Of a stretch of 64,000 bases of DNA, positions 40,855 through 49,401 are shown piece by piece. The DNA is taken from assembly GCF_029968095.1 (NCBI RefSeq), contig NZ_JASCIR010000025.1, positions 32,493 through 96,492 of the forward strand, read 5' to 3'. Every line of letters starts with the position of its first letter. Position 1 is the stretch's first letter. Origin of the DNA: Streptomyces solicavernae (lineage in GTDB: Bacteria > Actinomycetota > Actinomycetes > Streptomycetales > Streptomycetaceae). The notes beneath the pieces are model-generated. The model saw only the letters and a list, made by a program, of their open reading frames with translations, was not told the DNA's origin and searched no databases. The position numbers and the translations under genes were made by a program.

Positions 40855-42945
40855 TCAGCCGCCCGCCGCGCCCAGCTCCAGGGAGATGGTCCGCTCGTCA
40901 CCTGCGCGTTCCAGGGTCAGTTCCAGGCGGTCGCCGGGGCGGCGGGAGCGGATCTTGACGATCAGCTCCTCGCCCGAGTGCACCCGTTCGCCGTCCACCT
41001 CGGTGATCACGTCGCCCGGCTCGATGCCCGCCTTGTCGCCGGGCCCGCCGGGGCTCACCGCCGGTCCGCCGTCGGCGCTCTGCTTGGCGACGCGCGCGCC
41101 GTCGCCGGTGTACCGGGTGTCCAGGGTGACCTCGATCACCGGATGGGTCGCCTTGCCGGTGTTGATCAGCTCCTCGGCGACCCGCTTGGCCTGGTTGATG
41201 GGGATCGCGAAGCCCAGTCCGATCGAGCCGGACTGCCCGCCGTCGAGCTCCGAACCGTTGCCCGCGGAGCGGATGGCGCTGTTGATGCCGATCACCCGCG
41301 CCTTGTGGTCGACCAGCGGACCGCCCGAGTTGCCGGGGTTGATCGGCGCGTCGGTCTGCAGCGCATTCACGTACGACACATCGCTGCCGTCGCCCTCCTC
41401 GCCGCCCGCGGTGATCGGCCGCTCCTTGGCGCTGATGATCCCGGAGGTCACCGTGTTGGAGAGGTCGAAGGGCGCGCCGATCGCCACGACCGGATCGCCG
41501 ACCTGGACGTTGTCGGAGTTGCCGAGCGGCAGCGGCTTGAGCCCGCTCACCCCGGACACCTTGACCACCGCCAGGTCGTACCCGGAGTCCCGGCCGACCA
41601 CCCGCCCCTTGGCAACCTCGCCGCCGCTGAACGTCACCGACACCTCGCCGCCGTCCGCCGCGGGCTCCACGACGTGGTTGTTGGTGAGGATGTGGCCCTT
41701 GTCGTCGAGCACGAAGCCGGTGCCGGTGCCCTGCGCGGTGTCGCCGCTGACGTGCAGCGTGACGACGCTGGGCAGCGCGCTCGCGGCGATCCCGGCGACG
41801 CTCCCCGGCGGCCGCTCCTTCGGCCCCGCGTCCGCCTGCGGAAGTTCGACGGTGCTGATGCCGCCGTGCCGCTCCATGTACGCGCCGATCCCGCCGCCCA
41901 CCGCTCCGGCGACCAGCGCGAGCACGAGCGCGGCCGCGAACAGCCGGCCCCGCCTCGGCCCCTTCGCGGGCGCGGGCCCGTCGGACAGCAGCAACGGCCC
42001 CTGCCCCTGCCCCTGCGGCGCCCGCCACGGGTCGTACTGCTGCCAGTGCCCCGCAGCGACCGCCTGGGGCTGAGGCTGGTGGGGTGGTTGAGGCTGGTGG
42101 TGGGACGGCTGAGGTTGGTGGTGGGACGGCTGAGGCTGGTGCGGCTGCTGGGGGCTCTGGTGCGCTGCGGCGCCGGGGTGCGGGGTGCCGTTCACCGGTG
42201 TGCCTCCCGCCGGTGTGCCGCTCGCGGGGGCCGCCGGTGCGGGTGCTGGTGCGGGTGCGGATGCGGATGCGGGTGCGGATGCGGGTGCGGATGCAGGTGC
42301 GGGTGCGGGCGCGGGCGCGGGTGCGGGTGCGCTCTGTGTGGGCGGCACGGCGTACGCGGGTACGGAGGTGCCCTGCGCGGGCGTGCCGTGCGCCGGGGTC
42401 CCGTGGGGCGGGGTGCCCTGGGGCGGGGTGCCCTGGGGCGGGGTGCCCTGGGGCGGGGTTCCCTGCGTCGGCTGAACTGTCGTTCCCTGGGCGGGAGTCG
42501 GCACCGGACGCTGCACCGGCGGTGCGGGGGCCCACGGTCCGGGTTCCCCGTAGGGCGGCGTGCCGTACGGGTCGGGGTCGTGCAGCGGCTTGGGGCGACC
42601 GCCAGGCCCGGCGCCCTTGGCTATCGTGACGCCGCTCTTCGGCTTGGGCGCAGCGGCGGCGGGGGCCAGGGGCTCGGTGGACGGCTCGGCGGCGGCCGTA
42701 CTTCCTTCCGCCGAGGGGGAGTCGGCGGACGAACCGCCGTCACGGTTGCCGTCACCCGGCGCACCCCGGTCCTCGGATATCTCCCTTACCTCACCGCTCG
42801 TCTCGCTGCTCGTCTCGCTGCTTGTCTCGCTGCTTGTCCCGCCGCTTGTCTCGCCGCCCGAGGCGCGCTCACGGTCGTCGGACGCGCGTGCGGCCGGGCG
42901 GCTCCACCACTTCGCCTTCGGTCCGGTGGGCTTGCCCTCGTCCAT
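40855..42945 (-). CDS. HtrA/DegP-type membrane serine protease with PDZ domain
   Basis: A 696-aa protein. A cytoplasmic N-terminal region of about 335 residues is almost entirely low complexity (TSSETSSET, four copies of PPQGT, long Ala-Pro runs, QPSHHQP repeats). It is followed by one membrane helix (LFAAALVLALVAGAVGGGIGAY) and an extracytoplasmic trypsin-like domain with the triad in TNNHVV, GYDLAVV and NPGNSGGPL, then a PDZ domain (GIEPGDVITEVDGERV). It degrades or refolds damaged envelope proteins. The sigma and anti-sigma genes just upstream suggest control by envelope stress. Confidence 0.92.
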   Translation of the reverse strand: MDEGKPTGPKAKWWSRPAARASDDRERASGGETSGGTSSETSSETSSETSGEVREISEDRGAPGDGNRDGGSSADSPSAEGSTAAAEPSTEPLAPAAAAPKPKSGVTIAKGAGPGGRPKPLHDPDPYGTPPYGEPGPWAPAPPVQRPVPTPAQGTTVQPTQGTPPQGTPPQGTPPQGTPPHGTPAHGTPAQGTSVPAYAVPPTQSAPAPAPAPAPAPASAPASAPASASAPAPAPAPAAPASGTPAGGTPVNGTPHPGAAAHQSPQQPHQPQPSHHQPQPSHHQPQPPHQPQPQAVAAGHWQQYDPWRAPQGQGQGPLLLSDGPAPAKGPRRGRLFAAALVLALVAGAVGGGIGAYMERHGGISTVELPQADAGPKERPPGSVAGIAASALPSVVTLHVSGDTAQGTGTGFVLDDKGHILTNNHVVEPAADGGEVSVTFSGGEVAKGRVVGRDSGYDLAVVKVSGVSGLKPLPLGNSDNVQVGDPVVAIGAPFDLSNTVTSGIISAKERPITAGGEEGDGSDVSYVNALQTDAPINPGNSGGPLVDHKARVIGINSAIRSAGNGSELDGGQSGSIGLGFAIPINQAKRVAEELINTGKATHPVIEVTLDTRYTGDGARVAKQSADGGPAVSPGGPGDKAGIEPGDVITEVDGERVHSGEELIVKIRSRRPGDRLELTLERAGDERTISLELGAAGG

Positions 42946-43096
42946 GCTCTCCCCACACCTGGTCCGCGGCAGGGCCCGCGGGCAGCCACGCGGCGGTCCG
43001 CCGCTCGATCAGAGTCCTCGTGTCCGCGCCCCCGCTCGGGCGGCACGAACACCGAGGATTCAACCAGGTTTGCGAACCGTCGTGCAGACGACCGCC

Positions 43097-44269
43097 TCAG
43101 CGGCCGGCGGAAAGCGCCGTCCCGGAGCGGGGCGAGGCCGAGGGCAGCTCCGTCGACGCGGCGGACTGCGTGGCCGACGCGGACTCGTCCGACGCGGAAC
43201 CGGACCGCTCTTCTCCCCGCTTCCCCCGCTCCCCCTGCTGCTTCGCGTTCGGCGCGGCCGGGTACTGCGGGAACCCGGATGCCGGACGGCCTATCAGCGG
43301 GGAGAGCGGCGAGTAGCCGGTGAGCATCGGCACCGCCGCCCAGTCCCGCAGGACCCGTGGCCGGTTCGGTGCGAGCGGCACTCCCGGCACTTCCGGCGCC
43401 GCCACTCCCGTGGCGATCATCGGCGCCGTGAGCGCCCCGGGTCTGCCGCCCTGCTGCGCCCCGGCGGGGTGGCCGCCGCGCCGCCGCTGGGTGTCGCGGG
43501 CGCTGCTGCCGTTCGCCCCTTGCGTACGCAGCGGGCTGGCCTTGGAGCCGCGGGCGTCCGTCGACGGGTCCGCCGGGACCGGCGCGCCCGTGGAGACCCC
43601 GCCGAGCGCGATCGCCGCGAGCGAGACGGCGCCCGCAGCAGCGAAGGCGAACCGGCGCCCGCGCGAGGCGGCCGCCCGCTCCTGCAGGGAACGCCCCACG
43701 TCGTGGATCCGGAAGCCGCGCTCCTGCGAGCCGTCCGGCAGCTGCCGCCCGCCCGTCAAGGGCCCGTCACCCGCCGATCCCTCGCCCAGCGGCCCCTCAC
43801 TCAGCTCGCTCAGGGGCTCGCCCGGCAGCGGATCGCCGGGCAACGCATCGCCGGGCAGCGGATCGCCGGGCAACACATCGCCCGGCAGCATCCCGCGGCG
43901 GCCGCCCGAAGCGTCGTACCCGAAGGGGTCCGGGCCGGCCGCGAAGACGCCGTCGGCGCGCATGCCGAAGAGCGGGGCGGTGACGGGGCCGCCGAAGTCG
44001 CCGCGGTCGTCGTCACCGCCCGCGGGTAGTCCCTGCAGGCGGGCCAGGAAGGTCTCGGAGGGCGGTGGGGGCGCCGTGGAGGCGAAGTACGACTTCAGGC
44101 TGCGCTGGGCGTCGGCCTCCGCCTTGCACTTGGCGCAGGTCGCGAGGTGCGCGAGGACGCGCTCGCGGCTGTCGTGGCCCAGCTCGCCGTCCACCAGGGC
44201 GGCCAGCCGGTCTCCCAGGTGCTGCTCGGCGAGGTGCCCCTCGGCCGGGTTTCGCCGTGATCCGCTCAC
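43097..44269 (-). CDS. Zinc-binding anti-sigma factor, membrane-anchored
   Basis: A 390-aa protein. The N-terminal ZAS domain has HLATCAKCKAE, matching the H-x3-C-x2-C zinc signature. It is followed by a disordered linker with five LPGD-type repeats, one membrane helix (RFAFAAAGAVSLAAIALGG) and a long extracytoplasmic tail. It should hold the ECF sigma factor inactive at the membrane. The GTG at 44269 overlaps the sigma stop codon as GTGA, typical of sigma/anti-sigma pairs. Gene order with htrA and tatB matches the mycobacterial sigE-rseA locus. Confidence 0.88.
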   Translation of the reverse strand: MSGSRRNPAEGHLAEQHLGDRLAALVDGELGHDSRERVLAHLATCAKCKAEADAQRSLKSYFASTAPPPPSETFLARLQGLPAGGDDDRGDFGGPVTAPLFGMRADGVFAAGPDPFGYDASGGRRGMLPGDVLPGDPLPGDALPGDPLPGEPLSELSEGPLGEGSAGDGPLTGGRQLPDGSQERGFRIHDVGRSLQERAAASRGRRFAFAAAGAVSLAAIALGGVSTGAPVPADPSTDARGSKASPLRTQGANGSSARDTQRRRGGHPAGAQQGGRPGALTAPMIATGVAAPEVPGVPLAPNRPRVLRDWAAVPMLTGYSPLSPLIGRPASGFPQYPAAPNAKQQGERGKRGEERSGSASDESASATQSAASTELPSASPRSGTALSAGR

Positions 44270-45045
44270 GCCGTCGCGCCCCCTCCTCCCAGCACGGGCA
44301 CACCTGTGACCGCGAGCGAGCGGCGCTCGGCGCGGGCCTCGGGCGACCGGTGCTTGAGGGCCTTGCGGAGCTGGGACCGGCCGCGGTGGATCCGGCTGCG
44401 GACCGTGCCGAGCTTCACACCGAGGGTCGCGGCGATCTCCTCGTACGAGAGTCCCTCGATGTCGCACAGGACGACGGCGGCGCGGAACTCGGGGGCGAGG
44501 GTGTCGAGCGCCTGCTGGACGTCGGCGTCGAAGTGCGTGTCGTTGAAGACCTGCTGGGGCGAGGGCTCGCGGCTGGGCAGGCGCTCGGCCGCGTCGTCCC
44601 CGAGGGCGTCGAAGCGGATGCGCTGGCGGCGGCGGACCATGTCGAGGAAGAGGTTGGTCGTGATGCGGTGCAGCCAGCCCTCGAAGGTGCCCGGCGTGTA
44701 CGTCGAGAGGGAACGGAAGACGCGGACGAAGACCTCCTGCGTGAGGTCCTCGGCGTCGTGCTGGTTGCCGGTCAGGCGGTACGCCAGGCGGTACACCCGG
44801 CCGCTGTGGGTGCTGACGATCTCCTCCCAGGTGGGCGGAGTCCACGCCTGCGATTCCGCTTCGGCGGCGAAGGTCGCGGTCTGCACGGAGTCGGCGGCGC
44901 GGGATCGGTCAGCGTTGTTGGTCACGGATTTCGGCCCGACCTCCGACCTGAGGAGACGCCGCAGTCGCGACATCCTTCCCCGGCCTTCGGCCGCAGCCGC
45001 ACCTCCCCTGTCGGCTCTGGTGGTGTCCAGTGGAGTCCCTACCAT
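44266..45045 (-). CDS. ECF RNA polymerase sigma factor (mycobacterial SigE-like locus)
   Basis: A 259-aa sigma-70 family ECF factor. Region 2 reads HSGRVYRLAYRLTGNQHDAEDLTQEVFVRVFRSL (about residues 79-112), including the conserved DLTQEVF. Region 4 reads LDTLAPEFRAAVVLCDIEGLSYEEIAATLGVKLGTVRSRIHRGRSQLRKAL (about 187-238). About 70 extra residues precede region 2. I chose the ATG at 45045 (GAGG 5 nt upstream); downstream starts are possible, and the mycobacterial orthologue also uses several. An ECF-type promoter 90 nt upstream implies autoregulation. Confidence 0.9.
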   Translation of the reverse strand: MVGTPLDTTRADRGGAAAAEGRGRMSRLRRLLRSEVGPKSVTNNADRSRAADSVQTATFAAEAESQAWTPPTWEEIVSTHSGRVYRLAYRLTGNQHDAEDLTQEVFVRVFRSLSTYTPGTFEGWLHRITTNLFLDMVRRRQRIRFDALGDDAAERLPSREPSPQQVFNDTHFDADVQQALDTLAPEFRAAVVLCDIEGLSYEEIAATLGVKLGTVRSRIHRGRSQLRKALKHRSPEARAERRSLAVTGVPVLGGGGATA

Positions 45046-45141
45046 AGCCACCTCGCCCGTTAGCTCCGGATAAGCGTTTTTACGTGAATTTGGAAGTCGG
45101 GCTGCGATTCCCCGCGTTCCCGGCTTTCCGCTTCCCCCCTC

Positions 45142-45169
45142 TTAACGCCCGGTCCCATCTGCGGGTTCC
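45142..45169 (-). promoter_or_regulatory. ECF-type promoter upstream of the sigma gene
   Basis: On the minus strand GGAAC (45169-45165) and CGTTAA (45147-45142) are separated by 17 nt, close to the GGAAC-N17/18-CGTT consensus of SigE-like ECF factors. Transcription would begin about 90 nt before the sigma start codon. Confidence 0.6.
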
Positions 45170-45233
45170 CGGCCCCAACGGATACAGTCACCGGCAGGCC
45201 GAAGGCCGTCGACAACGGGGACAGGAGAGGGCG

Positions 45234-45866
45234 ATTACCGGCAACCGTCAGCCGACCTTGGCGTTCGTGGACGCCTTCGTCGTCGAGGACGAAGCGCTGC
45301 ACTGGGCCCGTGAGCGGGCCCGGGAGACGGGGCTTCGCCCGGTGTCGCCCGGCACCGGTACCGCGTTGCGGATGCTCGCCGCGACCGCCGGCGCCAAGGC
45401 CATCGCCGAGATCGGCACCGGAACCGGAGTCTCCGGTATCCATCTGCTCCACGGCATGCGGCCCGACGGGGTCCTCACCACGGTCGACCCGGAGCCGGAG
45501 CGCCAGCAGTTCGCCCGCCAGGCCTTCCGTGCCGCCGGTTTCGCCAGCAACCGGGCCCGTTTCATCCCCGGCCGCGCCCTCGACGTACTGCCGCGGCTCG
45601 CGGACAGCGGATACGACCTGGTGTTCTGCGACGGCGATCGCACGGAGTGCCTGGACTACCTAGCTGAATCGTTGCGCCTGTTGCGGCCCGGCGGTCTCGT
45701 CTGCTTCGAGGGCGTCTTCGCCGACGGCCGTACGGTCGACTCGGGGCCGCAGCCGGCGGAGGTCGTCAAGCTGCGGGAGCTGTTGCGGGCGGTGCGGGAG
45801 AGCAGTGATCTGGTACCGGCGGTGTTGCCGATGGGGGACGGCCTGCTCTGTGCCGTGCGGCGCTAG
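45234..45866 (+). CDS. SAM-dependent O-methyltransferase, apparent ATT start
   Basis: A 210-aa class I methyltransferase of the COMT-like family 3. The SAM motif is AEIGTGTGVSGIHLL, followed by TVDPEPERQQFARQAF and DLVFCDGDRTECLDYL. The conserved N-terminus TGNRQPTLAFVDAF begins directly after an ATT codon with AGGAGA 5 nt upstream. No ATG, GTG or TTG lies at this position; the next upstream in-frame ATG is at 45084, inside the sigma promoter region. It is divergent from the sigma gene, as in mycobacteria. Substrate unknown; possibly a catechol-like or lipid hydroxyl. Confidence 0.85.
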   Translation: MTGNRQPTLAFVDAFVVEDEALHWARERARETGLRPVSPGTGTALRMLAATAGAKAIAEIGTGTGVSGIHLLHGMRPDGVLTTVDPEPERQQFARQAFRAAGFASNRARFIPGRALDVLPRLADSGYDLVFCDGDRTECLDYLAESLRLLRPGGLVCFEGVFADGRTVDSGPQPAEVVKLRELLRAVRESSDLVPAVLPMGDGLLCAVRR

Positions 45867-45903
45867 GGCTGTTCTTCGGTCGTCCGGTCGGTTCGGGTCG
45901 TCC

Positions 45904-45934
45904 GTGGCTCGGTCGCGCAGTTCCCCGCGCCCCC
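45904..45934. repeat. Dispersed Streptomyces intergenic repeat, copy 2
   Basis: gtggctcggtcgcgcagttc followed by cccgcgccccc is the reverse complement of the element at 20863-20914. Confidence 0.6.
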
Positions 45935-45953
45935 GGTCGTCCCCCGATACGAC

Positions 45954-45988
45954 ACTGCCCCGGCACGCTGTTAGTGTGCCGGGGCAGT
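45954..45988. terminator. Perfect 13-bp hairpin terminator
   Basis: Arms actgccccggcac and gtgccggggcagt enclose a 9-nt loop. It lies between the convergent methyltransferase and DUF3117 genes. Confidence 0.88.
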
Positions 45989-46012
45989 TGAAAAGTGGTG
46001 AGCGCTTCCGCG

Positions 46013-46180
46013 TCAGCCGACGACCTTCGTGAGTTCGTCGCCGAGCGCTTGGGCCTCGTCCGGCGTCAGCTCGACCACGAGCCGACCGCCGCCTTCGAGC
46101 GGAACGCGCATGACGATGCCCCGCCCCTCCTTGGTCACCTCGAGCGGGCCGTCGCCCGTCCGCGGCTTCATGGCCGCCAT
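46013..46180 (-). CDS. DUF3117 family protein
   Basis: A 55-aa protein beginning MAAMKPRTGDGPLEVTKEGR and ending ALGDELTKVVG, an unmistakable match to the DUF3117 family present in nearly all actinobacteria. It predicts a small beta-sheet with a C-terminal helix. AGGAAGGGG lies 7 nt before the ATG. Function unknown. The high conservation suggests a core role. Confidence 0.9.
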   Translation of the reverse strand: MAAMKPRTGDGPLEVTKEGRGIVMRVPLEGGGRLVVELTPDEAQALGDELTKVVG

Positions 46181-46499
46181 GCTCGTTCCCCTTCCTGAAA
46201 CCAGCTCATCGCAGCCGGCGGCCCCATGACAGGCGCTGTGTCACCGGCATCGAACACATTGCTTCCCAGCCATTATCCCGCATCGCAGGACCCGATGACC
46301 AACATCGGTAGGCATCGCTTGCGCAACGCACTTGACCAAAACCACCCAATTCGGCGATGTAGCTGCGATACTGCGCCACCTCGCACGCCCTGCCGCCCGC
46401 CGATTGTTTGACGCAGGTCACATGCCGGGGCCCGTGCCGGGCCGAGATGATCTCCGCCATGCTGTGCGTGGACGACGCCGACCGATGGAGGAGACCGAC
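46181..46499. other. Divergent intergenic region between DUF3117 and the enoyl-CoA hydratase
   Basis: 319 bp without a gene. It is less GC-rich than its surroundings (about 46240-46360) and must hold promoters for both genes. TTGACC at about 46331 and TTGTTTGAC at about 46404 are -35-like, but I see no convincing -10 partner. Confidence 0.4.
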
Positions 46500-47300
46500 A
46501 TGGCCGACACCGTGCTCTACGAGGTGAGCGACGGGCTCGCGACGATCACGCTGAACCGCCCGGACGCGATGAACGCCATGAACACGGACGCCAAGGTGGC
46601 CCTCCGGGACACGCTCCAGGACGCCGCCGCCGACACCGCCGTACGGGCCGTGCTGCTCACCGCGACCGGCCGGGCGTTCTGCGTCGGCCAGGATCTCAAG
46701 GAGCACATCGGCAAGCTCACCGCGGACCGCGAGGCGGGCTCGGACGACACGATGAGCACGGTGCGCGAGCACTACAACCCGATCGTGCGCGCCCTGACCG
46801 GGATGCAGAAGCCGGTCGTGGCGGGCGTGAACGGCGTCGCCGCGGGCGCGGGCTTCGGCTTCGCGCTCGCCGCCGACTACCGCGTGGTCGCGGACACCGC
46901 CTCGTTCAACACGTCCTTCGCCGGGGTCGCCCTGACCGCCGACTCGGGCGTCTCGTGGACGCTGCCCCGCCTGATCGGCCAGAGCCGCGCCGCCGACCTG
47001 CTGTTCTTCCCGCGCAGCGTCAAGGCGCAGGAGGCGTACGAGCTGGGCATCGCCAACAAGCTGGTGCCGGCCGACGAGCTCGCCGCCGAGGCGGAGCGCA
47101 CGGCCCGCGCCCTGGCCGCAGGACCGACCCTGGCGTACGCGGCGCTCAAGGAGTCCCTTGCGTACGGGGCCGGGCACTCGCTCGACGAGGCCCTTGAGAA
47201 GGAGGACGAGCTGCAGTCGAAGGCGGGCTCGTCCGCGGACCACCACATCGCGGTGGAGGCCTTCATCGCCAAGGAGCAGCCGAAGTACCTGGGGCGCTGA
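46500..47300 (+). CDS. Enoyl-CoA hydratase/isomerase family protein
   Basis: A 266-aa crotonase-fold enzyme. The oxyanion-hole segments are AFCVGQDLKEH and NGVAAGAGFGFALAADYR. The residue after the second one (FAGVALTADSGVSWTLPRL) has Asp in place of a Glu usual in hydratases, like PaaG-type isomerases, which act on ring-opened phenylacetyl-CoA. GGAGGAGA precedes the ATG at 46500. It converges on tag. Assignment to phenylacetate catabolism is inference, since no other paa gene is nearby. Confidence 0.85.
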   Translation: MADTVLYEVSDGLATITLNRPDAMNAMNTDAKVALRDTLQDAAADTAVRAVLLTATGRAFCVGQDLKEHIGKLTADREAGSDDTMSTVREHYNPIVRALTGMQKPVVAGVNGVAAGAGFGFALAADYRVVADTASFNTSFAGVALTADSGVSWTLPRLIGQSRAADLLFFPRSVKAQEAYELGIANKLVPADELAAEAERTARALAAGPTLAYAALKESLAYGAGHSLDEALEKEDELQSKAGSSADHHIAVEAFIAKEQPKYLGR

Positions 47301-47326
47301 GCAGGACGCGGGGTGGTCCGGCTCGG

Positions 47327-47911
47327 TTACGCGCGCCGGGCCACGCAGTCCCGCAGGTGGTCGTCGACAAGGCCGCAGGCCTGCATCAGGGCGTACGCCG
47401 TCGTGGGGCCGACGAAGCGGAGGCCGCGCTTCTTCAACTCCTTGGCGAGCGCGGTCGATTCGGGCGTGATCGCGGCGACGTCGGAGAGCGTGCGCGGCAC
47501 CGGTCTGCCGGCCGCGTCCGGGGCGAACGACCAGATCAGGGCGTCCAGTTCGCCCGGCGACCAGTCGGCGAGCACCTTGGCGTTGGCGAGCGTCGCGGAG
47601 ATCTTGGCGCGGTTGCGGATGATGCCCGGGTCGGCGAGCAGCCGCTCGGCGTCGGCGTCCGTGAACTCGGCGACGGCGGCGATCTTGAAGTCGGCGAAGG
47701 CGCGCCGGAATCCCTCGCGGCGGCGCAGGATCGTGATCCAGGACAGGCCGGACTGGAAGGCCTCCAGGCTGAGGCGTTCGTACAGCGCGTCGTCCCCGTG
47801 GACCGGGCGGCCCCACTCCTCGTCGTGGTACGCCACGTAGTCCTCGGTGGACAGGGCCCAGGGGCAGCGCAGGGCGCCGTCCGGGCCCGGCAGGGCGGTG
47901 CCTTCGGTCAT
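47327..47911 (-). CDS. tag: DNA-3-methyladenine glycosylase I
   Basis: A 194-aa base-excision glycosylase. The zinc-snap residues are visible as RCPWA and YHDEEWG at the N-terminus and in ACGLVDDH at the C-terminus; LSWITILRRREGFRRAF and GIIRNRAKI are typical of Tag. It removes 3-methyladenine from alkylated DNA. The ATG at 47911 overlaps the stop of the upstream DivIVA-like gene as ATGA. Confidence 0.93.
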   Translation of the reverse strand: MTEGTALPGPDGALRCPWALSTEDYVAYHDEEWGRPVHGDDALYERLSLEAFQSGLSWITILRRREGFRRAFADFKIAAVAEFTDADAERLLADPGIIRNRAKISATLANAKVLADWSPGELDALIWSFAPDAAGRPVPRTLSDVAAITPESTALAKELKKRGLRFVGPTTAYALMQACGLVDDHLRDCVARRA

Positions 47912-48351
47912 GGTCGCGGCTCCTCGGGGGCGTCCGGTGGCGTGCCCGGCTGGACCGGTCTGTTCGGCAAAGTCGGCGGGGCGTCCTGGGGCCCTGGAGC
48001 GCCGGCGGTGTCCTCCGGCTCCTCGACCAGCCCGCGGCCGCCGCCGACCGCCATCGCCTGGGCGCCGGCGAGGGCGGCCTCCAGCTCGGCGATCCGGGCG
48101 TCCCGCTCGGCCAGTTCGGCGCCGAGTCTGCTCAGCGCGTCGTCGACGTCCAGCATGCGGTAGCCGCGCAGGGCCGGCGGGAGGCGGAGCGCCTCGACGT
48201 CCGCGCGGTGCACCGGGCGCGTCAGCGGCAGCGGGTCGGCGAGCCGCTCGGGCTCCGCGTCGGGCAGCGCGGTGGACTCGCCGCCGCCCACGACGGCGAG
48301 GGTGACCGCGGCGACCACCACGACCAGCGCGATGAGCAGGAACCAGAACAC
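47908..48351 (-). CDS. DivIVA-domain-like membrane protein
   Basis: A 147-aa protein with an N-terminal membrane helix (VFWFLLIALVVVVAAVTLAVV) and a short coiled coil (GYRMLDVDDALSRLGAELAERDARIAELEAAL, about residues 63-94) that resembles a DivIVA motif. The tail is Pro-rich. The GTG at 48351 has GGGAG 6 nt upstream; a longer frame to 48486 lacks support. The same neighbour of tag and folP2 exists in mycobacteria. A role at the cell pole or septum is inference. Confidence 0.8.
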   Translation of the reverse strand: MFWFLLIALVVVVAAVTLAVVGGGESTALPDAEPERLADPLPLTRPVHRADVEALRLPPALRGYRMLDVDDALSRLGAELAERDARIAELEAALAGAQAMAVGGGRGLVEEPEDTAGAPGPQDAPPTLPNRPVQPGTPPDAPEEPRP

Positions 48352-48531
48352 GAACAACTCCCGGGTGCGGGCCGCGCGCCGGTCCGGGCCGCCGGACGCG
48401 CGAAGGCTGCGGGCTGACAGAGTTTGCCTACGGACCGGGGCTCCCCACACATCCCCGAGTCCACGTCCGATCGTGCCATGCGCCACTGACAGCTAGGGTC
48501 GCAGGCGACCGATGCGAGGAGGAATCAGGGG

Positions 48532-49401
48532 ATGGGCAGCCCGCTGCGGCTCGGACGGCGCGAGTTCGGTGCGCACGAGCCAGTGATCATGGCGATCGTC
48601 AACAGGACCCCGGACTCCTTCTACGACCAGGGCGCCACGTTCCGCGACGAGCCGGCCCTGACGCGCGTGGAGCAGGCCGTCGCCGAGGGCGCCGCGATCA
48701 TCGACATCGGCGGGGTCAAGGCCGGCCCGGGCGAGGAGGTCACGGCCGCCGAGGAGGCCCGGCGCACCGTCGGCTTCGTCGCCGAGGTCCGCCGCCGCTT
48801 CCCGGACGTGGTGATCAGCGTCGACACGTGGCGCCACGAGGTCGGCGAGGCGGTCTGCGAGGCGGGCGCCGACCTGCTCAACGACGCGTGGGGCGGCGTC
48901 GACCCGAAGCTGGCCGAGGTCGCCGCGCGGTACGGCGCCGGCCTGGTCTGCACGCACGCGGGCGGCGCCGAACCGCGCACCCGGCCGCACCGGATCGCGT
49001 ACGAGGACGTGATGGCGGACATCCTGCGGGTGACCGTCCAACTCGCCGAGCGCGCCGTGGAATTGGGCGTTCCGCGCGAGTCCGTACTGATCGACCCGGG
49101 GCACGACTTCGGCAAGAACACCCGGCACTCCCTGGAGGCGACGCGGCGGCTCGGGGAGATGGCGGCGACGGGCTGGCCGGTGCTCGTCTCGCTGTCCAAC
49201 AAGGACTTCGTCGGCGAGACCCTGGACCGGCCGGTAAAGGAGCGGGTGATCGGCACCCTGGCGACGACGGCGGTCTCGGCGTGGCTGGGCGCGCAGGTGT
49301 ACCGGGTGCACGAAGTCGCCGAGACGCGGCAGGTCCTGGACATGGTCGCGACGATCGCGGGGCACCGGGAACCGGCGGTGGCCAGGCGCGGACTGGCCTG
49401 A
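48532..49401 (+). CDS. FolP2-type dihydropteroate synthase homologue
   Basis: A 289-aa TIM barrel of the pterin-binding family. The segments IMAIVNRTPDSFYDQG, AAIIDIGGVKAGPG, VISVDTWRHEV, LLNDAWGGVDP and SVLIDPGHDFGKN align with FolP. Canonical enzymes have NVTPDSFSDGG and DIGGESTRPG; the changes at these loops match the FolP2 group, whose mycobacterial member lacks measurable synthase activity. GAGGAGG precedes the ATG. TAGGGT at 48493-48498 is a likely -10. A tandem repeat spans its stop codon. Confidence 0.87.
   Translation: MGSPLRLGRREFGAHEPVIMAIVNRTPDSFYDQGATFRDEPALTRVEQAVAEGAAIIDIGGVKAGPGEEVTAAEEARRTVGFVAEVRRRFPDVVISVDTWRHEVGEAVCEAGADLLNDAWGGVDPKLAEVAARYGAGLVCTHAGGAEPRTRPHRIAYEDVMADILRVTVQLAERAVELGVPRESVLIDPGHDFGKNTRHSLEATRRLGEMAATGWPVLVSLSNKDFVGETLDRPVKERVIGTLATTAVSAWLGAQVYRVHEVAETRQVLDMVATIAGHREPAVARRGLA

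Noticed and set aside
42060..42480. Possible minisatellite or recombination hotspot in the HtrA gene
   Set aside because: The repeats are in frame and encode Pro/Gln/Ala linker repeats. They look like ordinary low-complexity coding sequence in Streptomyces.
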